NCBI GenBank assembly: GCA_963847985.1
Contig: CAWKBS010000010.1
Span: 1 to 47,036 of the forward strand
DNA length: 47,036 nucleotides
Direction: 5' to 3'
DNA from: JAIBJN01 sp963847985
GTDB lineage: Bacteria; Actinomycetota; Thermoleophilia; Gaiellales; Gaiellaceae
The notes beneath the pieces were generated by a model. The model ran no database searches. It was not told the origin of the DNA and worked only from the letters and a program-made list of their open reading frames with translations. Below, piece by piece: positions 1-9,536 of this stretch. A program made the translations under genes and the position numbers. Every line of letters starts with the position of its first letter. Position 1 is the first letter of the stretch.

Positions 1-194
1 TGGAAGCGTTCGAGCGGCAGCTCGGCGTCCACGCCGGCGAGACGACCCCGGACGGCGAGGTCACGCTCCGCACGGTCGAGTGCGCCGGCGGCTGCGGCTG
101 GGGGACCGTCGTCTCGGTCGACCACCGCTACCGCGAGCCCGTGAGGCCCGAGGACGTCCCGGGGATCGTCAAGGAGCTGCGCGATGCCTCTTAG
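1..194 (+). CDS. nuoE: NADH-quinone oxidoreductase subunit E, 3' end (partial)
   Basis: Only the last 63 or so residues are present; the 5' part lies outside the window. The first complete codon is at base 3 and the TAG stop is 192-194. The visible part has the C-terminal half of the thioredoxin-like [2Fe-2S] domain: the segment VECAGGCGWGTVVSV carries the C-x3-C pair that, with two upstream cysteines, binds the N1a cluster, followed by the usual tail ending in a helix (VPGIVKELRDAS). NuoE works with NuoF in the NADH-oxidising arm of complex I. The stop overlaps the nuoF start at 184 by 11 bases, consistent with translational coupling. Confidence 0.9.
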   Translation, partial: EAFERQLGVHAGETTPDGEVTLRTVECAGGCGWGTVVSVDHRYREPVRPEDVPGIVKELRDAS

Positions 195-1542
195 GGAGCT
201 GCTCCTCAAGGACGCCGACACCCGCGACCTGACCAAGCTCGCCGAGTACGAGGCGGTCGGCGGCTACAAGTCGCTGCGCAAGGCCGTGGGCATGGATCGC
301 CAGGCCGTCCTCGACGAGCTGCTCGCCGCCAACGTGCGCGGGCGCGGAGGCGCCGGGTTCCCCATGGGCCGCAAGGCGAGCTTCCTGCCGAAGCCGGACG
401 AGAGCGCGAAGCCCATCTACCTCGTCGTCAACGCCGACGAGTCGGAGCCCGGAACGTTCAAGGACCGGGAGCTCATGCTGCGCGTCCCGCACCTCTTCGT
501 CGAGGGCGTCCTCATCGCCGCGTACACGATCGGCTCGAGCCGGGCGTTCATCTACGTCCGCGGCGAGTACCTCACGGAGTACGAGATCCTCGTCGCCGCG
601 CTCGAGGAGGCGCGCAAGGCCGGCTACGTCGCCAAAGACGTCCTCGGGTCCGGCTGGGGCCTGACCGTCGTCGTCCACCGCGGCGCCGGCGCCTATATCT
701 GCGGCGAGGAGACCGGCCTGCTCGAGTCGCTCGAAGGCAGCCGCGGCCAGCCGCGCACGAAGCCGCCGTTCCCCGCGGTCTCCGGCCTGTACGCCTCGCC
801 GACGCTGATCAACAACGTCGAGACGCTGGCGACCGTCCCGAAGATCGTCGAGATGGGCGGCGCCGCGTACGCAGCGATCGGCGTCGAGAACTCCGCCGGC
901 ACCCGGGTCTTCTCGCTCTCGGGGAACGTCGCGAACGGCGGCAATTACGAGCTCGAGCTGGGCACGACGCTGCGCGAGCTCGTCTACGACATCGGCGGCG
1001 GCATCCCGGACGGGCACGAGCTGAAGGCGATCATCCCCGGAGGCTCGTCGGTGCCGGTGCTGACCGCGGCCGAGGTGGACACGCCGCTCGATTTCGACTC
1101 GATGGCAGCAGCCGGCACGATGCTCGGCTCGGGCGCGGTCATCGTGATCGACGACCGATGCTGCATGGTGCAGCTCGGCCTGCGGGTCGCGCAGTTCTAC
1201 ATGCACGAGTCCTGCGGCAAGTGCACGCCGTGTCGCGAGGGGACGCGCTGGATGGTCCAGCTCCTCCGGAAGATCGAAGCCGGTGAGGCGACCCAGGGCG
1301 AGCTCGACGTGCTGCTCAACGTCTGCGACCGCATCCTCGGCAACTGCCTGTGCCCCCTCGGCGACGCAGCCGCGATGCCGATCGCCAGCTACGTCGCCCG
1401 CTTCCGCGAGGAGTACCAGCGCCACATCGACGAGGGCGGCTGCCCCTTCGGCGGCGAGTCGTCTCTCGAGGGTGTCCTCGCGCCGGTCGACCAGCACCAC
1501 GCGCATGTGCGGAGCGAGATCGAGGTGCCCGTCGGGCCATGA
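184..1542 (+). CDS. nuoF: NADH-quinone oxidoreductase subunit F (NADH- and FMN-binding)
   Basis: 452 residues, full length for NuoF (about 430-450). The glycine-rich NADH/FMN region GRGGAGFPMGRK is at residues 53-64, and the second conserved block around AYICGEETGLLESLEG follows near residue 170. The N3 [4Fe-4S] ligands are ESCGKCTPCREGT near residue 342 and the fourth cysteine in NCLCPLGD near 386. It accepts hydride from NADH onto FMN and passes electrons to N3 and on to NuoG. The ATG at 184 overlaps the end of nuoE. A 109-base gap separates it from nuoG, the only long break in an otherwise abutting operon. Confidence 0.97.
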   Translation: MPLRELLLKDADTRDLTKLAEYEAVGGYKSLRKAVGMDRQAVLDELLAANVRGRGGAGFPMGRKASFLPKPDESAKPIYLVVNADESEPGTFKDRELMLRVPHLFVEGVLIAAYTIGSSRAFIYVRGEYLTEYEILVAALEEARKAGYVAKDVLGSGWGLTVVVHRGAGAYICGEETGLLESLEGSRGQPRTKPPFPAVSGLYASPTLINNVETLATVPKIVEMGGAAYAAIGVENSAGTRVFSLSGNVANGGNYELELGTTLRELVYDIGGGIPDGHELKAIIPGGSSVPVLTAAEVDTPLDFDSMAAAGTMLGSGAVIVIDDRCCMVQLGLRVAQFYMHESCGKCTPCREGTRWMVQLLRKIEAGEATQGELDVLLNVCDRILGNCLCPLGDAAAMPIASYVARFREEYQRHIDEGGCPFGGESSLEGVLAPVDQHHAHVRSEIEVPVGP

Positions 1543-1651
1543 CTCGCGTCCGTCCCTTAATTACTTCGGGGCACCCCATCCCACCACCCGCTTTCGAGCC
1601 TAACGTCGAAAAGCGCACCCGTGGCGCGCTGAATGCGTCGAGGGTGTGCCG
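1543..1651 (+). other. nuoF-nuoG intergenic spacer
   Basis: 109 bases without a gene inside an operon whose other junctions overlap. It contains a short AT-richer patch (TTAATTACTT, about 1557-1566) that stands out from the surrounding high GC, and ends in the ribosome-binding sequence CGAGGG at 1639-1644. I see no convincing hairpin or promoter pair. Confidence 0.4.
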
Positions 1652-3862
1652 ATGAGCGCACAGCCCCCGCCCGAGCTGGTCACCGTCACGATCGACGGCC
1701 AGGAGCTCCAGGCTCCCAGGGGCCTGGGGATGGTGGAGACCGCGGCGTCGGTGGGGATCGAGATCCCGGTCTTCTGCTACGAGCCGCGGCTCGGCCCGCC
1801 GGTCGGCGCTTGCCGGATGTGCCTCTGCGAGGTCGAGGGGCTCCCCAAGCTCCAGGCCGCCTGCACCCTCACGGCCGCGGACGGCCTCGTCCTACGGACG
1901 GCGGCCACGAGCGAGAAGGCCTCGGACGGCCAGAACGCGATCCTGGAGTTCATCCTCCTCAACCACCCGCTGGACTGTCCCGACTGCGACAAGGGCGGCG
2001 AGTGCCCGCTCCAGGATTTGACCTTCCGCTTCGGCCCCGGCTCGACGCGCATGCAGTTCTCGAAGCGCACGTTCGACAAGCCGATCCCGATCTCGCCGCT
2101 GATCGCGCTCGACCGCGAGCGCTGCATCCTCTGCTACCGGTGCACGCGCTTCTCGGAAAGCGTGTCCGAGGACGGTCAGCTCGTCGCGGTCAACCGCGGC
2201 GCCTCGTCCGTGATCGCAACCTTCGAGGACGAGCCGTATCGCGCGCCCTTCAGCGGCAACGTGGTCGAGCTCTGTCCCGTGGGCGCGCTCACCTCCACGA
2301 CGTACCGCTTCCGCGCCCGGCCCTGGGAGATCCAGAACGTGCCCACGGTCTGTGGGCTCTGCCCGGCCGGCTGCAACGTCTGGGCGACGACCCGGGAGGG
2401 AAAGGTGGCGCGCATCCTCTCCCGGAACCACCCCGAGATCCACGAGGGCTGGCTCTGCGACAAGGGGCGCTTCGCCTACGACTACCTGCGCGCCGAGGAC
2501 CGCATCCGCACGCCGCTCGTCCGCGTCCGCAGGCGCGGCTTCGAGGGCACGACCTTCGAGGCGGCGCTCGACGCCGCCGAGGCCGGCCTGCGCGAGGCGG
2601 GATCGTCGGTCGTCCTCGCCTTCTCGGGGGACGAGACGAACGAGCAGGCGGCTGCGCTCGCGCGCCTCGTGCGCGACGGGCTCGGCGGTCGCTCGCCGCT
2701 CCTGCCCGACGACTGGGACCCGGGCCTGTCCGCATTCCGTGCGCCGCTCTCCGCTATCCGCGACGCCGACGTCTGCCTCGTGCTGGGTGACGAGCCGGTG
2801 GTCGAGCGCGCCGCGGTCGTCGACCTCTGGCTCCGGGCCGCGCGGCGCGCCGGCGGGCGCGTGATCACGGTCAACCCGGCCGGAGACGTGCAGGTCGAGC
2901 CCGGCTCGGCCGCGCAGGTCTGCGCCTCCCTCCGCAAGGGCGCCACCGTCCCCAAGGAGCTGCGCGAGACGGCAAAGCTCCTGCGCGGAGCCGACCGCGT
3001 GGCCCTCGTCTGGTCGGAGGACGATCCGACCGGAGGTGCCCACGTCGGCGCCCTCGCCAGCGACCTGCACGAGACCGCGAAAGTCGAGGTCGCCGTCTAT
3101 GCCCTCCCGCGGACGCCGAACGGAAACGGCGTCGCAGCGGCCTGGCGGGCGCTCGGCGAGGAGCACTCCGACGTGCCCGCGGGGGAGATCGGCGCGCTCA
3201 TCGTCTCCGGCGACGGCGCCGCGAGCGACCCACGCGTCGCCGAGCTCGCCGAGCGGGCGCGCTTCGTCCTCACGACGGCCATGTTCCAGAACGACATCAC
3301 TGCCTGGTCGCACCTGGTCCTGCCGGGCACGAGCTATCTCGAGCGCGAGGGGACCCTGGTGAACCTGGAGGGCCGCCCGCAGCGTCTCCGGCGCGCGGTC
3401 GTCCCGGACGGCCCGGACGAGCTGGAGTGGCTCGCGCGACTGGGCGAGAGGTTCGGCGTGGCGATCGAGCCCTGGGCGGCGCCCGCCGTTGCCGACCGGG
3501 CGGAGCTCCCCCCCGGCGACGAGTACGCCTGGACGCGGCCGGATCCTCAGGCGGCCACGGGCAGAGCCGCGGGCCCCGGCCTCGAGCTCGTCCGCTACCG
3601 GGCGCTCTTCAGCGGCGTCGAGGTCGAGCGCGTTCCGCAGCTCCAGTTCCAGCGCCCGGCGCCCGAGGTCGAGCTGGCCCATGAGGACGCAACGACGCGC
3701 GAGATCGCGGCGGGCGAGACCGTGCGCGTCAGCTCCAACGGCACGACGAAGGAGCTGAGGGCGCGGCTGAGCCGCAAGCTCCGCACGGGCGTCGTGCGTA
3801 TCGCAGCCGAGCACGCCGAGGGTCTGGCCGACCGCGTCCAGGTGGAGAAGGCCGGTGCCTGA
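1652..3862 (+). CDS. nuoG: NADH-quinone oxidoreductase subunit G
   Basis: 736 residues from ATG 1652, chosen because CGAGGG sits 7 bases upstream; an in-frame GTG at 1646 would add two residues. N-terminal ferredoxin fold with [2Fe-2S] ligands (FCYEP..., GACRMCLCEVEG, then a fourth Cys), the His/Cys cluster HPLDCPDCDKGGECPLQD, the [4Fe-4S] pair CILCYRC...CPVG, then a molybdopterin-type domain beginning with CGLCPAGCN and a later LCDKGRF cysteine. That last set is the optional N7 cluster, so N7 is present here. The C-terminal half is the degenerate molybdopterin oxidoreductase domain plus an MopB-like beta domain. It carries electrons from NuoF toward NuoI. The stop overlaps the nuoH GTG. Confidence 0.95.
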   Translation: MSAQPPPELVTVTIDGQELQAPRGLGMVETAASVGIEIPVFCYEPRLGPPVGACRMCLCEVEGLPKLQAACTLTAADGLVLRTAATSEKASDGQNAILEFILLNHPLDCPDCDKGGECPLQDLTFRFGPGSTRMQFSKRTFDKPIPISPLIALDRERCILCYRCTRFSESVSEDGQLVAVNRGASSVIATFEDEPYRAPFSGNVVELCPVGALTSTTYRFRARPWEIQNVPTVCGLCPAGCNVWATTREGKVARILSRNHPEIHEGWLCDKGRFAYDYLRAEDRIRTPLVRVRRRGFEGTTFEAALDAAEAGLREAGSSVVLAFSGDETNEQAAALARLVRDGLGGRSPLLPDDWDPGLSAFRAPLSAIRDADVCLVLGDEPVVERAAVVDLWLRAARRAGGRVITVNPAGDVQVEPGSAAQVCASLRKGATVPKELRETAKLLRGADRVALVWSEDDPTGGAHVGALASDLHETAKVEVAVYALPRTPNGNGVAAAWRALGEEHSDVPAGEIGALIVSGDGAASDPRVAELAERARFVLTTAMFQNDITAWSHLVLPGTSYLEREGTLVNLEGRPQRLRRAVVPDGPDELEWLARLGERFGVAIEPWAAPAVADRAELPPGDEYAWTRPDPQAATGRAAGPGLELVRYRALFSGVEVERVPQLQFQRPAPEVELAHEDATTREIAAGETVRVSSNGTTKELRARLSRKLRTGVVRIAAEHAEGLADRVQVEKAGA

Positions 3863-4850
3863 GCAGCTCAACCAGCCCTGGTGGATCGATGTCATCAAGG
3901 CGTTCGTCGTCATCAACCTCGTCATGGTCTGCTTCGCCTACGCGACCTGGCTCGAGCGCAAGCTGCTCGGCCGGATGCAGCTCCGCTACGGCCCGAACCG
4001 CGCGGGGCCGTACGGCCTCGGCCAGCCGATCGCCGACCTCGTCAAGCTGATCCGCAAGGAGAGCTTCTCGCCGACGGGCGCCGTCGACCTCCTCTACTTC
4101 GCTGCCCCGGTGGTCGCCGCGTTCACGGCGCTCGCGGCCTTCAGCGTCATTCCCTTCGGCCCCGTCTGGGAGATCGGCGGCTACGACGTCACCGGCTGGG
4201 TGGCGGACGTCTCGATCGGCGTCCTGCTCATCTTCGCGCTCGGCGCGATCGGCATCTACGCGTTCCTCGTCGGCGGGTGGGCGAGCGACTCGAAGTACTC
4301 GCTCCTCGGCTCGATGCGCACCGCCGCGCAGCTCGTCTCCTACGAGGTCTCGCTCGCGCTCTCGGTGCTCGGGGTCGTGATCATGGCCGGCAGCCTCTCG
4401 CTCGTCGACATCGTCGCCAAGCAGCAGGAGACGCTGTGGTTCGCGCTCCCGCAGCTCGTCGGCCTCCTCGTCTTCTTCGTCGCGGGCGTGGCCGAGACGA
4501 ACCGCCCGCCGTTCGACCTGCCCGAGGCCGAGACCGAGCTCGTGGCCGGCTATCAGACCGAGTACAGCGGCATGCGCTACGGCCTGTTCGCTATGGCCGA
4601 GTACGTCAACATGATCACGCTCTCTGGGCTTGCGGTGACGCTTTTCCTCGGCGGCTGGGGCGGCCCCGTGCTGCCGGGGCCGCTGTGGTTCCTGCTCAAG
4701 CTCGCCGTCGTGGTCTTCATCTTCATGTGGCTGCGCGCGACCCTGCCGCGCCTGCGCTACGACCAGCTCATGAAGATCGGCTGGAAGGTGCTGCTGCCGG
4801 TCGCAACCCTCAACGCGGTCGTGACCGCGATCGTGGTGGTTTACGCATGA
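3855..4850 (+). CDS. nuoH: NADH-quinone oxidoreductase subunit H (membrane, quinone site)
   Basis: 331 residues, multi-pass membrane protein with about eight to nine transmembrane helices. It has the conserved block ATWLERKLLGRMQLRYGPNR early in the protein and the acidic loop VAGVAETNRPPFDLPEAE, which lines the quinone cavity at the junction with the peripheral arm. The GTG start at 3855 overlaps the end of nuoG by 8 bases, and the stop overlaps nuoI as ATGA. Intact reading frame, length typical of the family. Confidence 0.96.
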   Translation: MPEQLNQPWWIDVIKAFVVINLVMVCFAYATWLERKLLGRMQLRYGPNRAGPYGLGQPIADLVKLIRKESFSPTGAVDLLYFAAPVVAAFTALAAFSVIPFGPVWEIGGYDVTGWVADVSIGVLLIFALGAIGIYAFLVGGWASDSKYSLLGSMRTAAQLVSYEVSLALSVLGVVIMAGSLSLVDIVAKQQETLWFALPQLVGLLVFFVAGVAETNRPPFDLPEAETELVAGYQTEYSGMRYGLFAMAEYVNMITLSGLAVTLFLGGWGGPVLPGPLWFLLKLAVVVFIFMWLRATLPRLRYDQLMKIGWKVLLPVATLNAVVTAIVVVYA

Positions 4851-5344
4851 GCCCGCAGCCGTTCGACAGCTTCAAGGGCTTCGCCGTGACGTTCCGGCAG
4901 ATGTTCAAGAAGCCGATCACCCAGCAGTACCCCGACTACAAGCGGCCCGTGTACCCGCGCTTCCGCGGGCGGCACCGGCTCTGGAAGCACGAGAACGGGC
5001 TCGAGAAGTGCGTCGGCTGCTCGCTCTGCGCCGCCGCGTGCCCGGCCGACTGCATCCGCGTAGTCGCGGACGAGAACACGCCCGACAACCGGGTCTCGCC
5101 AGGCGAGCGCTACGCGCGCATCTACGAGATCAACCTCTCGCGCTGCATCTTCTGCGGCTACTGCGAGCTCGCCTGCCCGTTCGACGCGATCACGCTCGAG
5201 GCCGAGTACGAGCTCTCGGAGTACTCGCGGGACGACCTCATCTACACAAAGGACATGCTCCTAGCCGAGCCCGTGAAGCGGATGCCCGTGGCCGACCGCG
5301 ACCTCTACGACACGCCCATCCCGGTCTGGCGGTCCGAGTCGTGA
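4847..5344 (+). CDS. nuoI: NADH-quinone oxidoreductase subunit I (2x[4Fe-4S])
   Basis: 165 residues from ATG 4847, which overlaps the nuoH stop as ATGA. Two ferredoxin-type motifs are visible, CVGCSLCAAACP and CIFCGYCELACP, ligating clusters N6a and N6b that carry electrons from NuoG toward N2. The N-terminal segment (KGFAVTFRQMFKKPIT) is the amphipathic helix that lies along the membrane. The C-terminal tail is typical. The stop overlaps nuoJ as GTGA. Confidence 0.96.
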   Translation: MSPQPFDSFKGFAVTFRQMFKKPITQQYPDYKRPVYPRFRGRHRLWKHENGLEKCVGCSLCAAACPADCIRVVADENTPDNRVSPGERYARIYEINLSRCIFCGYCELACPFDAITLEAEYELSEYSRDDLIYTKDMLLAEPVKRMPVADRDLYDTPIPVWRSES

Positions 5345-5907
5345 CCGCCTTCCTTCTGGCGGCCTCGGCGGCGAACATCCTCGTCTGGATCATCTGGATC
5401 GCGGCGGCGCTCGCGCTGCTCGCCTCGGGGGTCGCCGTCGTCCTCTTCGCCAACCCGTTCTTCAGCGCGCTCGCGCTGATCGGGAACCTCGCCTCGCTCG
5501 CGGTCCTCTACCTGCTGCTCGCCGGGGAGTTCGTCGCCGGCGCGCAGGTGATCGTCTACGCGGGCGCGATCGTGATCATGTTCGTCTTCGTCCTCGCGTA
5601 CCTCGGCGGGCGGGCGGACGTGCCCTGGGCAGGCGGGCCGTCGCTCCAGAACATGCTCGCGGTCGGCGCCGCGGCCGCGATCGCGCTCGAGGTCATGGTC
5701 GTGATCGCGCTCAAGGCCGGCGACGACCTGAGCGACACGGCCGAGGTCGACGCCGCGTTCGGCTCACCGGCCGAGATCGGCCGGCTCTTCCTCTCGGACC
5801 ACCTGCTCGCCTTCGAGGTGACGTCCATCGTCCTGCTCGTGGCCGCCGTCGGCGGCGTGATCCTCGGCAGCGCGATGCCGACCTCGGACGAGGGGGAGGA
5901 GACCTGA
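5341..5907 (+). CDS. nuoJ: NADH-quinone oxidoreductase subunit J (membrane)
   Basis: 188 residues, five predicted transmembrane helices, with the family signature YAGAIVIMFVFVLAYL in the third helix (the pi-bulge helix of complex I). GTG start at 5341 overlapping the nuoI stop; its TGA overlaps the nuoK ATG (TGATG). A short polar tail (PTSDEGEET) follows the last helix. Confidence 0.93.
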   Translation: MTAFLLAASAANILVWIIWIAAALALLASGVAVVLFANPFFSALALIGNLASLAVLYLLLAGEFVAGAQVIVYAGAIVIMFVFVLAYLGGRADVPWAGGPSLQNMLAVGAAAAIALEVMVVIALKAGDDLSDTAEVDAAFGSPAEIGRLFLSDHLLAFEVTSIVLLVAAVGGVILGSAMPTSDEGEET

Positions 5908-6215
5908 TGCTCGGGCCCGGGATCGCCTCCTACCTGATCCTCTCGGTCGTCCTCTTCGCCATCGGGGCGTTCGGCGTGCTCATCCGCCGGAGCCCGCTGA
6001 TCATCCTGCTCGCGCTCGAGCTGATGCTGAACGCAGGGAACCTGGCGCTGATCGCGTTCGCACGCCAGCTCGGGAACGCGGACGGCCAGATCTTCGCGCT
6101 CACCGTGATGGTCGTCGCCGCGGCCGAGGCGGTGCTCGGCCTGGGCCTCATCGTCGCCGTCTCACGCAAGCGGGTCGAGCTCGACGTCGACCGCCTTACT
6201 TCGCTCCACGGCTAG
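5907..6215 (+). CDS. nuoK: NADH-quinone oxidoreductase subunit K (membrane)
   Basis: 102 residues, three transmembrane helices, the MrpC-like subunit of the proton-translocating arm. Two conserved membrane glutamates are visible, one in ALELMLNAGNLALIAF and one in VVAAAEAVLGLGLIVAV. Starts at ATG 5907 overlapping the nuoJ stop. Full length for the family. Confidence 0.95.
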   Translation: MLGPGIASYLILSVVLFAIGAFGVLIRRSPLIILLALELMLNAGNLALIAFARQLGNADGQIFALTVMVVAAAEAVLGLGLIVAVSRKRVELDVDRLTSLHG

Positions 6216-6218
6216 CGC

Positions 6219-8123
6219 ATGGACGTTCTCGCCTGGACCGCCCTGTTCGCGCCCGCCGCCGCGGTGGTCGCGATCGCGCTCCTCGGCGAGCGCATCGACC
6301 GGCGCGGGGCGGGGCTGCTCGCGGCCGGGGCAACCTTCTTCTCGTTCGTCTGCACCGTCGCGCTCTTCCTCGACCTGCTCGGCCGCGAGCCGGAGGACCG
6401 CACGATCCTCTCGACCCCCTGGACGTGGCTGACCGCCGGCGAGCTGCGCATCGGGGCCTCGGTGCTGATCGACCCGCTCTCCGTCTTCATGATGCTGGTG
6501 GTCACGGGGGTCGGCTTCCTCATCCTCGTCTACGCGATCGGCTACATGCACGGGGACGAGGAGGAGCGGCGCTACCACGCCTACAAGGCGCTCTTCATCT
6601 TCTCGATGCTCCTGCTCGTCATGGGCGGGAACCTGCTGCTGCTCCTGGCCGGGTGGGGAATGGTCGGCCTCTCCTCGTACCTGCTCATCAACTACTGGCA
6701 TCAGCGGCGCGCGCCCGTCGAAGCGGGCAAGAAGGCGTTCGTCATGAACGCCGTTCGGCGACGCGACCTTCGTGCTCGCCCTCTTCATCCTCGTCCAGCA
6801 GACGGGCTCGCTCGACTTCGCCACGGTCTTCGCCGCGGCGCCGGACGCGCTCGGCGACGGCTCGACCCTCGCGGTCCTCGTCGCTCTCGGACTGCTGGGC
6901 GGAGCGGTCGCCAAGTCGGCGCAGGTTCCCCTCCACACGTGGCTCCCCGACGCGATGGAGGGCCCGACGCCGGTCAGCGCGCTCATCCACGCCGCCACGA
7001 TGGTGACCGCCGGCGTCTACCTGATCGTCCGCACGAGCCCGCTCTTCGAGCTGGCGATCGACGTGCAGGAGCTGGCCGGGATCCTCGGCGCCGTCACGCT
7101 GCTCATGGCCGGGCTGATCGCGCTCGTCCAGACCGACATCAAGCGCGTCATCGCCTACTCGACCATGAGCCAGATCGGCTACATGTTCGTCGGCGTCGGG
7201 CTCGGGGCGTACGGCGCGAGCATGTTCCACCTGATGACGCACGCCTTCTTCAAGGCGCTGCTCTTCATGGCCGCCGGGCTCGTCATCCACGCCCTCTCGG
7301 GCGAGCAGGACATCCGCAGGATGGGCGGCCTCGCGCGCGAGCTGCCGTGGACCTACCGGGCCTTCCTGATCGGCGCGCTCGCGCTCGCCGCGATCCCGCC
7401 GTTCGCCGGGTTCTTCTCGAAGGACGCGATCCTGTCCAGCCTGGTCGACCAGGGCTCGCTCGGCTGGCTCCTCTGGGGCGCCGGGATCGTCGGGGCCTTC
7501 CTGACCGGCCTCTACACGTTCCGGCTGCTCTTCATCGTCTTCTTCGGGGAGCCGACGCCGTACGTGCGCGAGCACCTGCACAAGGAGCGCTTCGAGGGCC
7601 CGCTCTCGATGATGTGGCCGGTCGGCGTGCTCGCCGTCCTCTCGCTGGTCGGCGGCTTCCTCCAGGTGCCGGGGCAGTGGCACCTCGTGGACACCTGGCT
7701 CGAGCCGGTCGTCCAGTCGGTCGAGGAGGCGAGCGGCGGGCTCGCCGTCTTCTCGATCCTCGCCGCGCTCGCGGCTGCCGTGGGCGGCATCGCCGTCGCC
7801 TGGGCGCTCTACCGCCGTCCCGGCGAACGGCCGGCGGCGATCCGAGCCCGCGTCCCCTGGGCCGCGAACGCGCTCGAGCACAAGCTCTGGTGGGACGAGG
7901 CCTACGACGCGGCCTTCTACCGCCCCGCATCCGCGCTCGCGAACTGGCTCCTCGGCCGCGTCGAGGGGCCGATCGTCCTGCGCTCCCTCGGCGGCCTCGG
8001 CACCGGCGTCCGCGACGCCTCCGACCGGGTCGCCGCCCTCCAGACCGGCCGAGTCCGTGGGTACGCGCTCGCGCTGGCCCTCGGCCTCGCCGTGCTCGCG
8101 GTCGTCTTCCTGTGGTTGCGTGA
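6219..8123 (+). CDS. nuoL: NADH-quinone oxidoreductase subunit L (antiporter-like), frame-disrupted
   Basis: Read from ATG 6219 for about 178 residues to KKAFVMNAV, then the homology continues one frame over (GDATFVLALFILVQQTGSLDF). Removing one T of the pair at 6754-6755 restores VGDATF, the usual sequence here. The rest (about 1360 bases) keeps the NuoL core, including KSAQVPLHTWLPDAMEGPTPVSALIHAATMV-type proton-channel helices and the long C-terminal helix region. In this second frame no stop appears at the expected end (VVFLWLR); one missing base near 8110-8120 would bring in the TGA at 8121-8123, giving a GTGA overlap with nuoM like the other junctions. Corrected length about 634 residues, normal for NuoL. 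I read these as sequence errors. Confidence 0.85.
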   Translation: MDVLAWTALFAPAAAVVAIALLGERIDRRGAGLLAAGATFFSFVCTVALFLDLLGREPEDRTILSTPWTWLTAGELRIGASVLIDPLSVFMMLVVTGVGFLILVYAIGYMHGDEEERRYHAYKALFIFSMLLLVMGGNLLLLLAGWGMVGLSSYLLINYWHQRRAPVEAGKKAFVMNAVRRRDLRARPLHPRPADGLARLRHGLRRGAGRARRRLDPRGPRRSRTAGRSGRQVGAGSPPHVAPRRDGGPDAGQRAHPRRHDGDRRRLPDRPHEPALRAGDRRAGAGRDPRRRHAAHGRADRARPDRHQARHRLLDHEPDRLHVRRRRARGVRREHVPPDDARLLQGAALHGRRARHPRPLGRAGHPQDGRPRARAAVDLPGLPDRRARARRDPAVRRVLLEGRDPVQPGRPGLARLAPLGRRDRRGLPDRPLHVPAALHRLLRGADAVRARAPAQGALRGPALDDVAGRRARRPLAGRRLPPGAGAVAPRGHLARAGRPVGRGGERRARRLLDPRRARGCRGRHRRRLGALPPSRRTAGGDPSPRPLGRERARAQALVGRGLRRGLLPPRIRARELAPRPRRGADRPALPRRPRHRRPRRLRPGRRPPDRPSPWVRARAGPRPRRARGRLPVVA

Positions 8124-9536
8124 TCACCACCGTCCTCATCTTGCTCCCGATCGCCGCAGCGCTGGCCATCTGGGTCTTCCCGTGGCCGAGCCAGCGGGCC
8201 GCGGCAAGCTTCGCGCTCCTGGTCGCGCTCGGCGAGCTGGCGCTCTGGGTCGGGACGGCGCTCAACTTCGACTTCGGCGCAACGGCCCTGCAGGCCGACG
8301 CCGACGTCACCTGGTTCGCCGACCTGGACGTCGCCTACCAGGTCGGCCTCTACGACTACTCGCTCTGGCTCATCGGCCTGACCGCAGTCGTGACGACGGC
8401 AGCCGTCGGCTACGGCTTCTGGACGGGGCGGGAGCGGCTCGGCGTCTACCTCAGCCTCCTGCTCTTCCTCGAGGGAGCCACGATCGGCGTCTTCGCCGCC
8501 CAGGACCTCATCCTCTTCTACGTCTTCTGGGAAGCCATGCTCATCCCGCTCTACGTGCTCATCGGCGTCTGGGGCGGGCCCGGCAGGCTCGGGGCGACCT
8601 ACAAGTTCGTCGCGTACACGGTCGCCGGCTCCCTGCTCATGCTCGTGGCGATCATCGCCACAGGGCTCGACGCGGGCACCTTCGACATGACGCGGCTCAC
8701 CGGCGAAGGGACGAGCACCTGGATCTTCCTCGGGTTCGTCGCCGCTTTCGCCGTGAAGGCGCCGCTCTGGCCGTTCCACGGGTGGCTGCCCGACGCCTAC
8801 CGGGAGTCGCCGCCCGAGGTCGCGGCGGTGCTCTCGGGCGTCATCTCGAAGACGGCCGCGTACGGCTTCCTCGCCATCGCGATCCCGTTCTTCCCCGGCC
8901 CGGCCGAGGACTGGCGGACGCCGCTCCTCGTGCTGGCCTCGATCGGCCTCGTCTACGGCTCCCTGCTCGCCTTCCGCGCGCCCGACGTCCGCGGCGTGAT
9001 CGCCTACTCGAGCCTCGCCCAGATGAACCTGATCCTGATCGGGATCTTCGCCGTGAACGCCTCCGGCTACACGGGCGCGCTCCTGCAGATGGTCAACCAC
9101 GGCCTGATCTCGGCGGCGCTCTTCCTGCTCGCCGGGGCGATCGAGCGGCGGACGACCACCGGCGAGCTGAACCTGCTCGGCGGCATGGCCCGCGGGCGGC
9201 CGGTGCTCGCCACGATCCTGATCACGACCGGGGTGATCGCGCTGGCCGTGCCCGGCTCGAGCGCGTTCGCCGCCGAGTTCCTCGTCCTCAACGGCATCTT
9301 CGACATCGGCTGGGGCTGGGCCGTGGTCGGCGCGATCGCCATCGTCCTCGCGGCCATGTACATGCTGCGGCTGATCTCCGCCGTCCTCCACCAGGAGCCG
9401 GGGAGCGCCGTTCCCGCCGAGGCGCTCGACCTCCGCCCCGCCGAGGTCGGCGTGATCGCGCCGCTCGTCCTCGTCCTGCTCGTCCTCTCCTTCTGGCCGG
9501 CGGCCATCACCGAGCGAGGTCTTCGGAGCGCGATGA
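8120..9536 (+). CDS. nuoM: NADH-quinone oxidoreductase subunit M (antiporter-like), 3' end uncertain
   Basis: Starts at GTG 8120 (ITTVLILLPIAAALAIW). About 470 residues with 14 or so membrane helices. The catalytic glutamate is in FYVFWEAMLIPLYVLIGVWG and the central lysine in KAPLWPFHGWLPDAYRESP. After SFWPAAITER the frame stays open for more than 1.8 kb across nuoN, which cannot be protein. One extra base between about 9516 and 9533 would end it at TGA 9534-9536, so that end is used here as an estimate. The antiporter channel itself is intact. Confidence 0.82.

Noticed and set aside
169..1506. Long open frame opposite nuoF, and similar ones opposite nuoG, nuoL, nuoM, the flavoprotein and the ETF gene
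   Set aside because: Arg/Ala/Asp-rich shadow translations typical of high GC; no motif, start site or coding pattern.
6745..6775. Programmed frameshift in nuoL
   Set aside because: No slippery heptamer or downstream stimulator, and other genes nearby show the same kind of single-base break.
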